The translations under genes and the position numbers were made by a program. Below are positions 1 through 11,084 of a stretch of DNA of 64,000 nucleotides, in pieces. Location of the stretch: assembly GCF_003576645.1 (NCBI RefSeq), contig NC_044924.1, positions 21,827,233 to 21,891,232 of the forward strand, given 5' to 3'. Under the pieces are notes generated by a model. It worked only from the letters and a program-made list of their open reading frames with translations. It was not told where the DNA came from and ran no database searches. Position 1 is the stretch's first letter. Each line of letters begins with the position of its first letter. This DNA is from Ipomoea triloba. Taxonomy: Eukaryota > Streptophyta > Magnoliopsida > Solanales > Convolvulaceae.

Positions 1-519
1 TTGAAGTGGAACAATCTTGAAATGGGATATCTTAATGATCAAATGACCACTCCCACTAGTCAAGTCATTATTCTCACTGATCAAGTCATTCTTAAGCATT
101 ATATAAATGATATACATACATACTAACGATCCCATGTCCAACTAACTTTAACAAAGAATAAAATTCCCCACCATAGTTGGACATACCAAATATATACATG
201 TAACAGACACAATTTTCAACTATTTGAACAAATTAAATTGCTCTAGTTGAAATTTGGCTAGATATGTACACTTCCAATATAAGGATCCAAAAGTATATCA
301 TATCTAAAATTCATACAGAAAAGATCTATTGTGGTTGGGCTGAAAAACCAAGTAAGCCACATACAATAACAATTTCAAGTTACTAAGTTTTGGAGATTAA
401 CAAAATACATGTGTTGCCAATGCAACACATGCCTTATAGAATTATAACCGACCTTAAGTTATAAATTCTAAAAAGAATGGTATGATAAAATTTTATCTTG
501 ATCATCAATTTAACCAGAA

Positions 520-1315
520 GAATCTAGTGACATAAAACTTGCCTGTAGGCTAAAGATTTATTCAATTAGACTCAACTGAGATTGACAATCAAATAGAAGA
601 TTCTAGTGACATAAAACTTGCATGTGCGCTAAAGTTTTATTCAATTAGACTCAACTAGAAATTTATGATAAAATTATTATCAAAATGATAGAAGAATCTA
701 GTGACATAAAACTTGCCTGTGGGTTAAAGTTTTATTCAATTAGATTCATCTATAAGCTTATGATAAAACTATCAAATCATGTTCCTTTTCTCAATCCCTG
801 TGGGTAAATTAAGAAATATGATTTGATCTTTCATCCTGACTATTTACATAAGCTATGATAAAATCTACCGATAGGAATTTATTATAGTTTATGTAATCAG
901 TCACAAAGTGATAAAAAATTTCAGTTATGAAATTGTATTGATCACTTGACATATGTATATTAAAGAATATTAATGTGCCAAGCTATTAATCTAATTTCCT
1001 TTTAATGCACAAAAAAATACACACAAAAGAAACCAAACTAATACCTCAAAAATAATATTCTTTGAATACGTACATATATCAAAACTTTACGATAGAAGAT
1101 GTCAATTTTCAATTTATTTCATAACCATATAATAAATAAATTGACTTTCCTATCTATAATGATAAAAACTCACCAAAACTATATTCTGAGACATAATTGG
1201 CTGTGGGCTAAATTACGATCATATATAGTTTGGTGTTTTTACCCTAATTAATCATATGAATATAACAAAATTGCCTGTGGGCTAAATTTCATTATATCAT
1301 ATAATTAATTACAAC
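520..1315. repeat. Array of hairpins with a conserved loop core
   Basis: At least six hairpins share a central core close to GCCTGTGGGCTA (541-552, 620-631, 715-726, 796-806, 1199-1210, 1273-1284), while their arms differ but remain self-complementary. Examples: arms 611-619/632-640 and 706-714/727-735 are perfect 9-bp pairs; 771-780 pairs with 818-827; 1164-1184 pairs with 1221-1240 around a different arm sequence; 1245-1272 pairs with 1285-1311. A further stem at 837-903 has the loop CTACCGATAGG. The array lies in the internal region of element A. Its function is unknown. Confidence 0.75.
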
Positions 1316-2159
1316 CAATACGTCTATGACTGTATGTGATCTTACAAAATTTCAATTAAATATTGTGGCTACTCTTTAATTAATCAAAATTATATGATCA
1401 CTAGATATTTATCTTGATATTTTAGGCATCAACTTTAAAGCCTAAAAACAAATATGCAATAATGTGATAAACAATTCCAAGTATACTCCCTGGTCATGTT
1501 TTTTTTTACACAAAAGGCATAAAGTGAAAGACTTTTAATCTCAAGTGAACACCTTAAACGGTCTCAAGATGCTTAAACATAATGCACTACCGTATATAAG
1601 TCCACACATAAAGTTCAACTTAACAAGGAATTTTTAATTCCTAACATATGCAATTCTAAAGGCATATATAAATTCACATAACTAGAAAATATAATGTTAT
1701 GCTAGTGAACAATTATGCATGAAAATCAACAAGCTCATATCTAAATAAATTGTACACCATTATAGCAATTTAAAATGAGCTATAAAATTATTATTATTTT
1801 TCAAATAATAGCATAAATCCAAAACTTGAAGGATCATAAAATTTGAATAATAATAATAATCTATAATAACTATATACTTTTCACAATAGAAAAGTTTTAA
1901 CTTGTATGCCTAATACAAAAAGATTCAATGCATATAGTAAACTTTACGAGAACTAGCCTTAAAATTGTATATTCTTATCATATCAGAACCATATGATATG
2001 TTGACATTTACAAAATAAATTCTCACGAAACAAATTGCATAATTTAAATCATAATATTATGCACTTAATTTAATTATATGCATAAAACAAACTCATTAAA
2101 AATATGAATATAAAATCAAATATTCATACTCAATCAAAGCGGGCATCACAATCCAGAAA

Positions 2160-2700
2160 CAATAATGATAACAATGTTACGACATATTGATTCCTCAGTT
2201 CAAAGACCGATTACCGTTATTACTGAAATAACACTTATGTAACAGTAATAACTGAACAATCAATTTCCTCAATCGTAACCCCTGATATTTGTAATAACTA
2301 TAAAATGTTATAAAATGTTAGTTATCATTATTAACACATATTTTGGATAAAAAACCAGATTGTTTCAAAATTATGATTTCAAATCATGTTATCAAAATCC
2401 AAAACTAATGATGATAGTAATGGTGCAGATCATTGATCCATCGATTCAAAAATCGATAATCGTTATTACTATAATAATTCTAATAATTATTACATAGTAG
2501 TAATAACGAAATAATCAATTACTTTAATCGTAACCGAACAACATTCAGTAATAATAATAATTATTATTATTATTATTAAATGTTACAAAATATCATCATT
2601 ATTACTCTAAATTTTGGATAAGCAAATTCAAAGGAATTTGAAAATATGATTCTCAAAATCATAATCAAAAATATTATGGCAAGACTAAAAACAATATCCA
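2160..2700. repeat. Diverged duplicate of an inverted-repeat module
   Basis: Two modules of about 270 bp (roughly 2160-2430 and 2430-2700) share the order ATTGAT, ATCG/ATTACC, CGTTATTACT, complementary AGTAATAAC, AATCAAT, AATCGTAACC, then TTTTGGATAA. In both, the GTTATTACT arm pairs with AGTAATAAC downstream, although the loop and flanks have changed. No coding potential is seen. Confidence 0.55.
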
Positions 2701-3739
2701 ATTGTCATAAACACACAAGCTTTTCCAAATTGCGATACAAAATCACACTCCATAATTAAAATATTATCAAATTATGACAAAAATTTCAATGAATAGTCAT
2801 AATCATCACATAATATTATAATAATTAGGAGATTTGAAATGGAAAAAACAAATTGCTAGAACCGCAAGCCTTTAATATTTTTCGGGAAAAATTTTAAAAC
2901 TTAATAAAATAAAAATCCGAAAAACTTTAATGTTGAAAAATGTAAAAAACTAATAATTTTCAACTTTTATTAACTGATATAAAGGCATAATTAAAAGCGG
3001 TTCTTGACTAAAACTTTATTGATGTTATTAACATAATAACAACAATTAGTCACAAAAAATAGCAATTTAACCTTTACTGCCAACAATATACTAATATGAT
3101 AACAATTGGTCCTAAAATGCTTGTTCAATTACCACTAATATTATTATTCAATGGTGGAAATCATACTTTAATGACCCAGATAAGTCCCCAAATAGCTTGT
3201 TCAAATAGGTTTTGAAGCCCCAAGAAGACAAAAGTATGTAAAAATTGAAGGGGAAACCAAACTAGCTACCTTATAGGGTCACAATGAATCCAGAAATGAA
3301 TAATATTTCAAAAAAAGAATTTATAAGCTAATAATATGCTAAATACACCTTTAAAACATGCTTTTCTAAATGCATAAGTATAACTATAAAATAATTATAA
3401 ATATGCAAAGCATGATAGGATTATGCATATTAATATATTATTAACCTATATATTCAAAATAAAATGCAATACTTCAAGCAATTTATTATACACCGCAATA
3501 CCGCAACATTAAATTAAAATTCATAGAACAAATTATCATTTGTCTAAATATGAATAATAATTTAATGATTAATTAGGGTAAAAGCAAATGAACAATTAAG
3601 CTAGAAATAATCCAAATATGATGATGGAAAAATACTTAAGCAAGCCTAAGAACCAGAAAAGGCCCAAATATTATTATAAGTGAGCTCATTATTTAAAGCA
3701 AATTCATATACCTCAAACAACTTAAATAGGCCCAATTAT

Positions 3740-4480
3740 AACAACAAAAAACTCCTTTTTTTTTTAGTAATGGTCCAGGTCTGGCCGAATTGGGCCAGAC
3801 CCAGCCCAAACCAGATCCATCATCTTAATCAAAAGGTCAGCCCAAAATTTAACATTGAGAATCTGAACCCTAGCTTCTCATCCTTAATCATCCGCAGCCA
3901 TTGAGAGAGAGTTACCGTAAACAGAGAGAGACGCGGAGAGAGGTCGCCGGCCAGAGCCCGCCGTTTGCGCCACCGACGGCCAGAGTCCGCCGTTTGCGCC
4001 ATCGCCGGCCAGACGCGGAGAGAGGTCGCCGCCAACGTTCACCGCAACCGACTCCGTCACAATGCAAACGCCGTCACCACCCGTCATCCCTTCTGGTCGC
4101 AACGCCAGCCCCACCTCCGCCAAGCCAGCCGCCGTCGCCGATCGAAGGATCCGTCATCACCGGTCAAAGGCCCGCCATCGCCGGCGTCTGCCGTTGCAGC
4201 CGCCATCGCCGGTGTCGAAGCGTCGTTCGCCGCTGTCCTCATCAACAAATCGCAGTCGGGAAGCCCAGCCTCGCCACCGCCTCCTCCATCGTCCGTCGCC
4301 GGTGCTGCCTGAAGGAGGAGGGAAGCAGCGACGCCGCCGGAAAACCAGCTTCGCCGCCGCAACCGTGGCCGTATCCCTTCGCCGGACATCTTCATTGTTG
4401 CCGTAAAAAATGGATAGCCATCCGTTGCATCTCTCATTCCGTGGTCTCAATTCTCCAGTCACAACCACCCCAGGATGCTT
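3740..4480. other. GC-rich gene-leader-like island inside element A
   Basis: In otherwise A+T-rich DNA this stretch is rich in GCCGCC and CGCCGG. On the plus strand it looks like the start of a plant gene: AACCCTAG (3866-3873), then a purine-rich GAGAGAGAG leader, then GC-rich sequence. Open frames exist on both strands (for example plus 3901-4482 and minus 4157-4669), but they are Arg/Pro/Ala-rich low-complexity translations with no recognisable domain. It could be a captured host 5' region or the element's own leader. No product is assigned. Confidence 0.4.
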
Positions 4481-4832
4481 GATTATTACCCTCGGCGGAG
4501 GCTCATTGCGGAAAGGAAAACGAAAACAATTCGAAGAACAAAATATGCACCAATCAGTAACATATCCAGGTATATTCATATTCAAAAAAATATATATATA
4601 CACACTAATATTTTGTTCCAGTCTTGCACAGTAATATACTTGCAAGGCAAAACCACACTCATAAAGCACAAATCATGTATACGTATATGCACAATAATTT
4701 GCAAAAGTAGATATATCAATGTATACTAAAAAAATGCTCAAATTCGATAGGCAACAATATTAGTATAGCATATATATTTTATACAAAATATATGTCATGC
4801 AATTTTGAACAACTAGGCAGAGATTTAAACAT

Positions 4833-4844
4833 CCTCTGATACCA
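4833..4844 (-). other. Primer binding site of element A (tRNA-iMet type)
   Basis: The minus strand reads TGGTATCAGAGG, one base different from the standard TGGTATCAGAGC, two bases from the LTR end. Confidence 0.75.
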
Positions 4845-4846
4845 AA

Positions 4847-5081
4847 TGTTAGAATAAAATATACAATCATAATAATACTGTAATGAACCGATAGCGGAAG
4901 CCATAGGGTCGAGCATCTCCAGCCATAGTTAATCAGATGTTTTGTCTACCACTTATCTCCTAGGGAACTAGATGGTGTAGTTGTCTGTATTTACTTCTCT
5001 TTCAAACCACAATAACATAATGACCATAAATGGTCTATTAAACTTGCACCACTAAATAGTGCCATAATGGAAAATGTTACA
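4847..5081 (-). repeat. 5' LTR of element A (235 bp)
   Basis: On the minus strand it starts TGTAACATTTTCC and ends TATTCTAACA, with the short inverted ends typical of LTRs. It abuts the primer site on its internal side and repeat R on its outer side. Its partner LTR would lie left of the window. Confidence 0.7.
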
Positions 5082-6912
5082 GTGCACACACTGCACCATC
5101 CTTGCACAAATCTTGTATTGAACTTCAAAATCGACAAGTTTGTCAAATTTTTGATTTTTTTTCTCGTGAAACACATGTCAATACATTCGGCTTGCGTTTC
5201 TCGTATGTATTAAGGCGTACAGCAAACGCAAGGGGAACTTTATTCTAATATCTCCCTGACCCTTGGACCACTTTGGCTACTTGCCCGTTGTTGTTGTATT
5301 TGTGAGAGTAGATTGGCATGCAGCAAACAGTAGTGTTGCTTAGTTTGATACCGCTCATAGTTTGATACCGCTCATTCTTATTTTCCTCAGACTCAAAACT
5401 CTCTTGTCCTGCCCAATAGAATGTAGACTGAAGTTGTAGAGGGTGACATGCAATCCAAGCCTAATTCAGAAACCTGTGGTGTGCATTTTTGCATGAAGCT
5501 GGGAATTCACCTGAATGTGAAGTATGTACAGAATGAGTTGTAGATTACTGAAGTACTGTGGAATCATACATTATGGAGGCATCTGATGCAAGAAGTTGAG
5601 GGACAACGAAGCAAACCAGAGATGACATGGCTTCGTTTGGACCGCAGCGCTAAACGGTATTATCTTCGCACTGGGCCATAAGTTCTGATTTTGTGGGTCT
5701 ATATCACATCACCAACTTGGTTTATTGCACTAGTTTTCACATGCCTAAACTTTAATGCATAAAATTTTGAAGAAAAAATATTACTTATACTCTCAATTTC
5801 TACTCTTAATTTTTACTCTTTCTTACAAATCTTAGATGTAGACAACTTTTCTTGGACCCACAAGATGAAATATATTCTATCCATGCTTTCCATATGAGAG
5901 AGTATAATTGATAGAGTATTTGAGAGTCCCCATAGTAGAACTCAATTTTGATTTCAGTTTATGCTGAACTTTCCGGTAATACGTATAGTATGTGTGAACT
6001 TTAATACTAGCAGGACTGCGTGAAGGTGTTTCTTTTTTTTTTTTTTTTTCAACTTGCAACTGTCGTATGTCCTACGACAAATGTAAGTCGCACTTGCGCT
6101 TGTCCGGTAGAAGAATACATACGAGAAATGCAATGTGTACTTGCATTTATTGTATATTAGGTAAAAAAAAATTAAAAAATTTGACAAATTCAAGTGATGC
6201 TCACATTTTTTTTTTTACCAAAATCTCAGTCCCAAACAAGTTCTTCATTTTTTTGTCTAAATTTTAAAGTAACCCATTTGTGTCTATTCCTCATGAAATT
6301 TACCCATTTCAATCAAGAACTCTAACACACCAACAAATGCACACTCAAAAACTTCAATTTTGATGCTAAAGGCATGAATCCTCGACTAATATGGTGGATT
6401 GGGTTGGTAATGACACAACGTGCAATCATGCTATACAATCTAAAGAGCACCACTATTTGCGATTATTTTGTGGGGCCAAAGCTTTAACACACGCTTCGTC
6501 AATGGCAGCATATAGACTTCACATGTATTTTCAGCTTTCTCCAAACCATCTCTAGCCATCCTACTTAATTACGCTATGCATAGCCCTTACCCGCATTAAT
6601 CAATCAAAAATTTCTTGGATTGGATTAATTAATAATGTTCAGATCATAATAATGCTTCCATAATCAATAATTATGCCAAATTTATTCTGTTTTAACTTAC
6701 CTAGTGTTCTAGTTTTGATACTAAATGCATGAATCCTTGTTTTGTCATTATTATTACCAAAGTGGACCGGGTCTCCAGGTAATACAAAAAAAAAAAAAAA
6801 TTTTCTAGTTTAATATTATTTACTTCTTTATTGTAATAGTTTCTATTTTTTTTTTTAGTGAGTGGTGCCGATTCGACCATATTTAATTTGAACACAAGGT
6901 TTTGGATTAGTA
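5082..6912. repeat. Repeat R, copy a (right half of a unit)
   Basis: This segment aligns by eye with 20058-21878, part of 22998-23858, and 28230-28714 plus 39636-40500. It begins GTGCACACACTGCACC and ends TTTTGGATTAGTA. No protein is apparent here. It holds a large imperfect inverted repeat: TTTGTCAAATTTTT and TTGCGTTTCTCGTATG near 5125-5205 recur reversed as CATACGAGAAATGCAA and AAATTTGACAAA near 6115-6190. Element A was inserted at its left end and the gypsy element at its right end. Confidence 0.65.
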
Positions 6913-8285
6913 GGGCGAGCTGTCGTAGGCTCCCAAATTAGAACCTTAAACATGTAGTAGTGAGAGTAAGGGTCGATCCCACGAGGAGTAACTACTTTAA
7001 TGCATGAGTTCAAATTAAAAAGGGGGTTTGGTATGAAATTAACGTTCAAAATAAATAATTAAATAAATAAGAATAGAAAAGATGATAATCAAGCCAAAGT
7101 TTACTAAGGAAATCAAATGAATTTTCAACACTTGGTCTAAGAAAATATTCACCACCGGATCTTAATTACTGTTCATGGACTCCAACACAATTGCATTTGA
7201 GCATTCATTGTGGAATTCATTCCTGTTTTTCCTTAGTCATAGGTAATCAAACACAAGCGCTATTAACTACCCCTAACTATCAAATAACACAAGACAAGCG
7301 CTTATATTTAACTTGATAGCAGCATTAATATGAGAAAAACCAACAAAACTAAACAACATAAACACAAGCGGTTATGTTAAATTTAGATTAATATTCTTCC
7401 TATAATTAAATTAACACTAAGCCGTCATAAAATTAATCATAGTTGCTACTTAAAAAAGAAAATCAATTATAAGAATCACTTTCTAATCTAGCTATGAATT
7501 GAATCAGATAATTAACTAGCAGGCCTCCTAGTAATTAAATGAGACAACCAATTAAGAAAATAATACAGAAGAATATTAGATATTCATTGTAGATAAATTA
7601 ACTCAATAAAACATAATTTTGTCTCTTAGTATAGAGAATCGGGGTTCAATAATCTTGACCAAGTTTAAGAATTAGCCTCGTAGGGCCATGAACCAAAAAA
7701 CTTAACAAGAAAAGAAAAAATTGTAAACTGTAGAAAAATATAAAATAAAAGTCTGCTTCCTCAACAACAGAAACTCACCCTTATTTATACAATTCTAACT
7801 TCAACAGGAATCTCTTAAATTAAGAAAAATAATTAATCTGAAAATTAATATAAACTTCTCAAAAATAGATCCAAATGGTGAAAATAATTCTTGCTGTCCA
7901 ATTCCCTACTTCCGTTCGTAGCATCGTCAAAATTTGCCGTCAAAATATGTGCTGCAGTTGCCGATGAAGTCTTCTCCGGTCCGTCGCTCCTAGTACGTAG
8001 GTAAGCTGCGCAAGAACAAACTAATTATTTAAATTCCTTTTGTTTATTTAGTAAGATTAGGTTATATAATTTGGGTCATGTACATTTATTAAAAAAATTA
8101 AATAAAGTATTGGACCATGATGTTATGGACTCAAAATTAAAATTAATTATTAACTACATAAAATATTTATTTAACTAAATGATCATTAAGCTCTTTAAAG
8201 TATTAAAATAAAATATAATAAGAAATAATGAAATATAATTATAGTATAAAACTTACTTAAATTATATTGTAAAATATGTTCATCA
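6913..8285 (-). repeat. Gypsy 3' LTR
   Basis: 1373 bp, the partner of 16662-18038 with scattered substitutions and small indels. The outermost base is G where the other LTR has T (plus strand), so the canonical TG end is mutated here. Confidence 0.9.
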
Positions 8286-8300
8286 AATTCCCCCACACTA
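8286..8300 (-). other. Gypsy polypurine tract
   Basis: The minus strand reads TTAGTGTGGGGGAATT directly before the 3' LTR, a typical plus-strand primer tract. A second similar tract (minus AGTGTGGGGGAGATC) lies near 9066-9080. Confidence 0.65.
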
Positions 8301-9415
8301 AAACGTTTGCTTATTCCCAAGCAAAAATTATTATTTGCTAACTTAAAATAAAATAAAATACTCAAAACTCATAACACATCATGAATAAGAATCTGAAGCA
8401 CCCTGCAGTTAATAAGTTAGCACCACTGTTCAAAAAAATAGAGTGAACTAAATAAGTAAGCTCTCACAGGAATATCACTCATAACACTCAAATGTTTGAT
8501 GGGTATAAATTTCACTAAAGTTCATTCCTATAAAATTGCTTTACCGTAAGCTTGCATAACTTCTCAATCACCACTACAAGAGCCATGCTTGACACAAAGC
8601 ATAAGGTCTTTATGAAGTTTGTAATGGGGCTAGGGACAAGGTAGGAAATATTTAGGAAAATAGCTCAAAAACTTTCAAACTAGAGGAGCAAATAAATACA
8701 AAGAATCCAACGCACTCAATTCCCATTTAAAAACACTCTCTTATTGACTTCAACACTAGTATCATTCTCAAAAACAAATAATTTTTCCTCAATATTACAA
8801 GAATCCCCCCATACTCTATTTATTCAAGAGTAATTTAAACCTCAAAACTATCTGTTGATTCTTTCTCATTTTTCCATAAAATTTCAGAACTTTTTTTCAT
8901 TTCAAACATATATTCGTCATTTTTCCATTCAATTTTCAATTTTTCATACTTTTTTCCTTGGAATCATGAACTGCATTCATTTTCTTTTTATAAAAGGCTA
9001 AAGAGAAATGGGCTTCAACAATACAAATCACCTCACTCTCAATCATATCAACAAAAACAAGTGATCTCCCCCACACTTATTCTTCACAAACCCACGTAGA
9101 TTACATAAATAGAATAAAATTTTGCTCCACTAGTTATTCAGCTAGGTCAAGGCATTAATTTATGGGCTTGTGACTTGAAATGTTGGTTCATATAAACAAA
9201 AAGAAAGGTCAAAAAGCTCAAAGTGGGTTAACAAAGGGAAATAAATCATAGGGAAAACCGATTATTTGGCTAGTGAGGCTCAAAATCCAATAATGGCCTT
9301 AATCACACTTGAATCATGCATGGTCAAATTAGCTTTAAAAGAGAATAAGGCAAGTTCTAGAGAAACAAAATTATGGAAGAAATCACACAATAGAAAGAAA
9401 ATAAGCATGGCTTTT
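8301..9415. other. Non-coding part of the gypsy internal region
   Basis: A+T-rich sequence between the truncated gag/protease end and the 3' LTR. No pol-like frame was found on either strand. The region where reverse transcriptase and integrase would be expected has been lost. Confidence 0.6.
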
Positions 9416-10267
9416 TCAAGTTTCACAATGAATAGTAAACATACCTGGATCTTTGCACTTTTCAGGAAGCTTGTTTTGAATCACAGTAGAAACATTCTCT
9501 TGGATTTTCACCTCCTCAACTCTTTTTTTATTTTGTTTCTTTTTCATTGTGTATAACTCTTTTAGAAACTTTGCATAGCGAGGTGCTTTTTTAATAGAAT
9601 CTAACAATTGATTATTACCGTCACACTCACGAAATGTCTCATATAAATCATTATTTGACTTTTTTTTCTTGTTTCTAAAAGAGCTTGAGGAAATGGGGGT
9701 ACTAGTTTATAATCAGAAAAAGAGGAAAACTTACCTTGAGACTTTTCTTTGTTGTTGGCAATGTTTCCTACACTTGTTTCATTGTCCAAATCAACATTCC
9801 TTTCCAGCGACAGACCTCTCACACTAATTGCACTTACATTCTCTTTAGGATTAACAACCATTTGAGATGGTAAGTTTCTAGAGTTTTGTGCCTCCAACCT
9901 GTTGACTGCAGTTGCCAGTTGACCCACCTGTCTTTCCAAGTTCTGAATACTAGCCCTTGTTTCTTGAATACTTGACCTTGTCTCTTGTTGGGATTGTTGT
10001 GTTTCTTGTTGGAACTATAAAGTTTTAGTAGCAAGAGACTTAACAATATCTTCAAGATTTATACCTGAGTTAGAGCTTTGGGTCGGTTGTTGTCTTGGAG
10101 GAAATGGTGGTCTATACTGCTGAAAATTAGAACGGTTCTGAACAACTTGGTTCCCTTGTGAGTCTCCATAACTAAGGTTCGAGTGATCCCTCTAACTAGG
10201 ATTATATGTATTAGAAAATGGATCATACTTACCTTGAGGTTGTCCAAGAAAACCTCCAGCCATGTTG
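9416..10267 (-). pseudogene. Gypsy gag C-terminal part and start of protease region, truncated
   Basis: This continues the gag frame interrupted at 15508. A Gln-rich stretch (about 9960-10060) and a leucine/glutamine segment (RQVGQLATAVNRLEAQNSRN) are typical of the gag C-terminus. APRYAKFLKELYTMKKKQ and LPEKCKDPGMFTI are typical of the region leading into the protease. In-frame stops and frame changes occur (for example the TAG near 10193-10195 and the break near 9660). Recognisable sequence ends near 9416 before the protease active-site region, so no protease can be made. Confidence 0.8.
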
Positions 10268-10299
10268 ACACACTACTATAGAAACAACATATAAAGTCG

Positions 10300-10586
10300 G
10301 ACATATAACGCCGGTTTTTTGAAAAATCGACGTTAAAAGTGAAATAATACCATACGACGTCGGTTAATTAAATAACCGATGCCGTATGTCTTACACGAAA
10401 AAAAATAAAAAATGAAAATGACATACGACGTCGATTATTTAATTAACCGACGTCGTATGTTATTTAATTTTTAAAAAAGATTTTTTAAATCATATACGAT
10501 GTCGGTTAGGCATAAAACCGATGTCGTATATGGTTTAATTTTATTTTATACGACGTCGGTTATATGAACAACCGACGTCGTATCAC

Positions 10587-10590
<4 letters not shown>
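10300..10590. repeat. CACTA left subterminal palindromes
   Basis: Five successive palindromes carry (A)CGNCGGTT and its complement with variable outer arms, e.g. CATACGACGTCGGTTAATT pairing with AACCGATGCCGTATG. Such repeats are the usual transposase-binding zone of CACTA elements. Confidence 0.75.
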
Positions 10591-10621
<31 letters not shown>

Positions 10622-10914
10622 ATTTATGTCTATCAAAGCTCCGTAATAGAGCCTATCTTCTTCTCTTCTCTCTTCGCAACGCCTCCTTCTTTCTTCTTCT
10701 TCTCTACACCGGACAGCCCCACAGCCGCGCCGACGGACAGCCACCGCCTCACCGCCGCACCTCCTCCACTGTAAAAAATGTTTAGGGTTTATGCCCCGCG
10801 ACCGATCTTTGCGCCTCTGCCTCGCCACGACGCCACCGCTCACCAGCCACCAGCTTCCCGGTCTCCATATTCACCCTCAACCCGCCTCAGTCGTCGGCCG
10901 TGAGCTCCCTCCTT
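10591..10914 (+). other. Gene-leader-like segment in the CACTA (with TA microsatellite)
   Basis: A (TA) run (10592-10618) is followed by pyrimidine-rich CTTCTTCTCTTCTCTC and GC-rich sequence resembling a plant 5' leader or first exon (TTTAGGGTTTATGCC near 10780). It continues after the copia element at 12997 with CACCAGGTTTTTG and leads into the phytoene synthase exon. It may be the 5' part of a captured gene. No protein domain is recognised. Confidence 0.4.
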
Positions 10915-11079
10915 TATTAGAAGTGAAGGAAGAATATATTATTCACACCTGAACACCAGTGAACTACAAGCTATAAATAGGTAGCCAAAGCAACAGCTAT
11001 AGACTAATTGTAGGAGAGAAAATATAACTGCCTAGACTAAATCAATATAATAAATAAATACAGATATTATTCCTTAATA
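10915..11079 (-). repeat. Copia 3' LTR
   Basis: 165 bp, nearly identical to 12828-12991 (one short indel seen near the CACCTGAACAC run). Confidence 0.9.
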
Positions 11080-11084
11080 CGCCC

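Larger units (their letters stand above)
1..5081 (-). mobile_element. LTR retrotransposon A, left-truncated by the window, minus strand
   Basis: On the minus strand an LTR (4847-5081, TGTAACA...CTAACA) is followed after two bases by TGGTATCAGAGG, the usual primer site complementary to initiator Met tRNA of copia-type elements. The internal region then runs leftward off the window. The base run gtgca (5082-5086) just outside the LTR is the likely target-site duplication, because the uninterrupted copies of the host repeat near 20058 and 22998 read straight through this point. No gag or pol reading frame is seen in the 4.8 kb present. It is very A+T rich apart from 3740-4480, so this is either a very long leader, a non-coding (LARD-like) element, or a nest of further insertions I could not separate. 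Confidence 0.7.

Noticed and set aside
3829..4669. Overlapping frames of up to 193 codons in the GC-rich island
   Set aside because: Low-complexity Arg/Pro/Ala translations in several frames at once; no domain or start context supports a protein.
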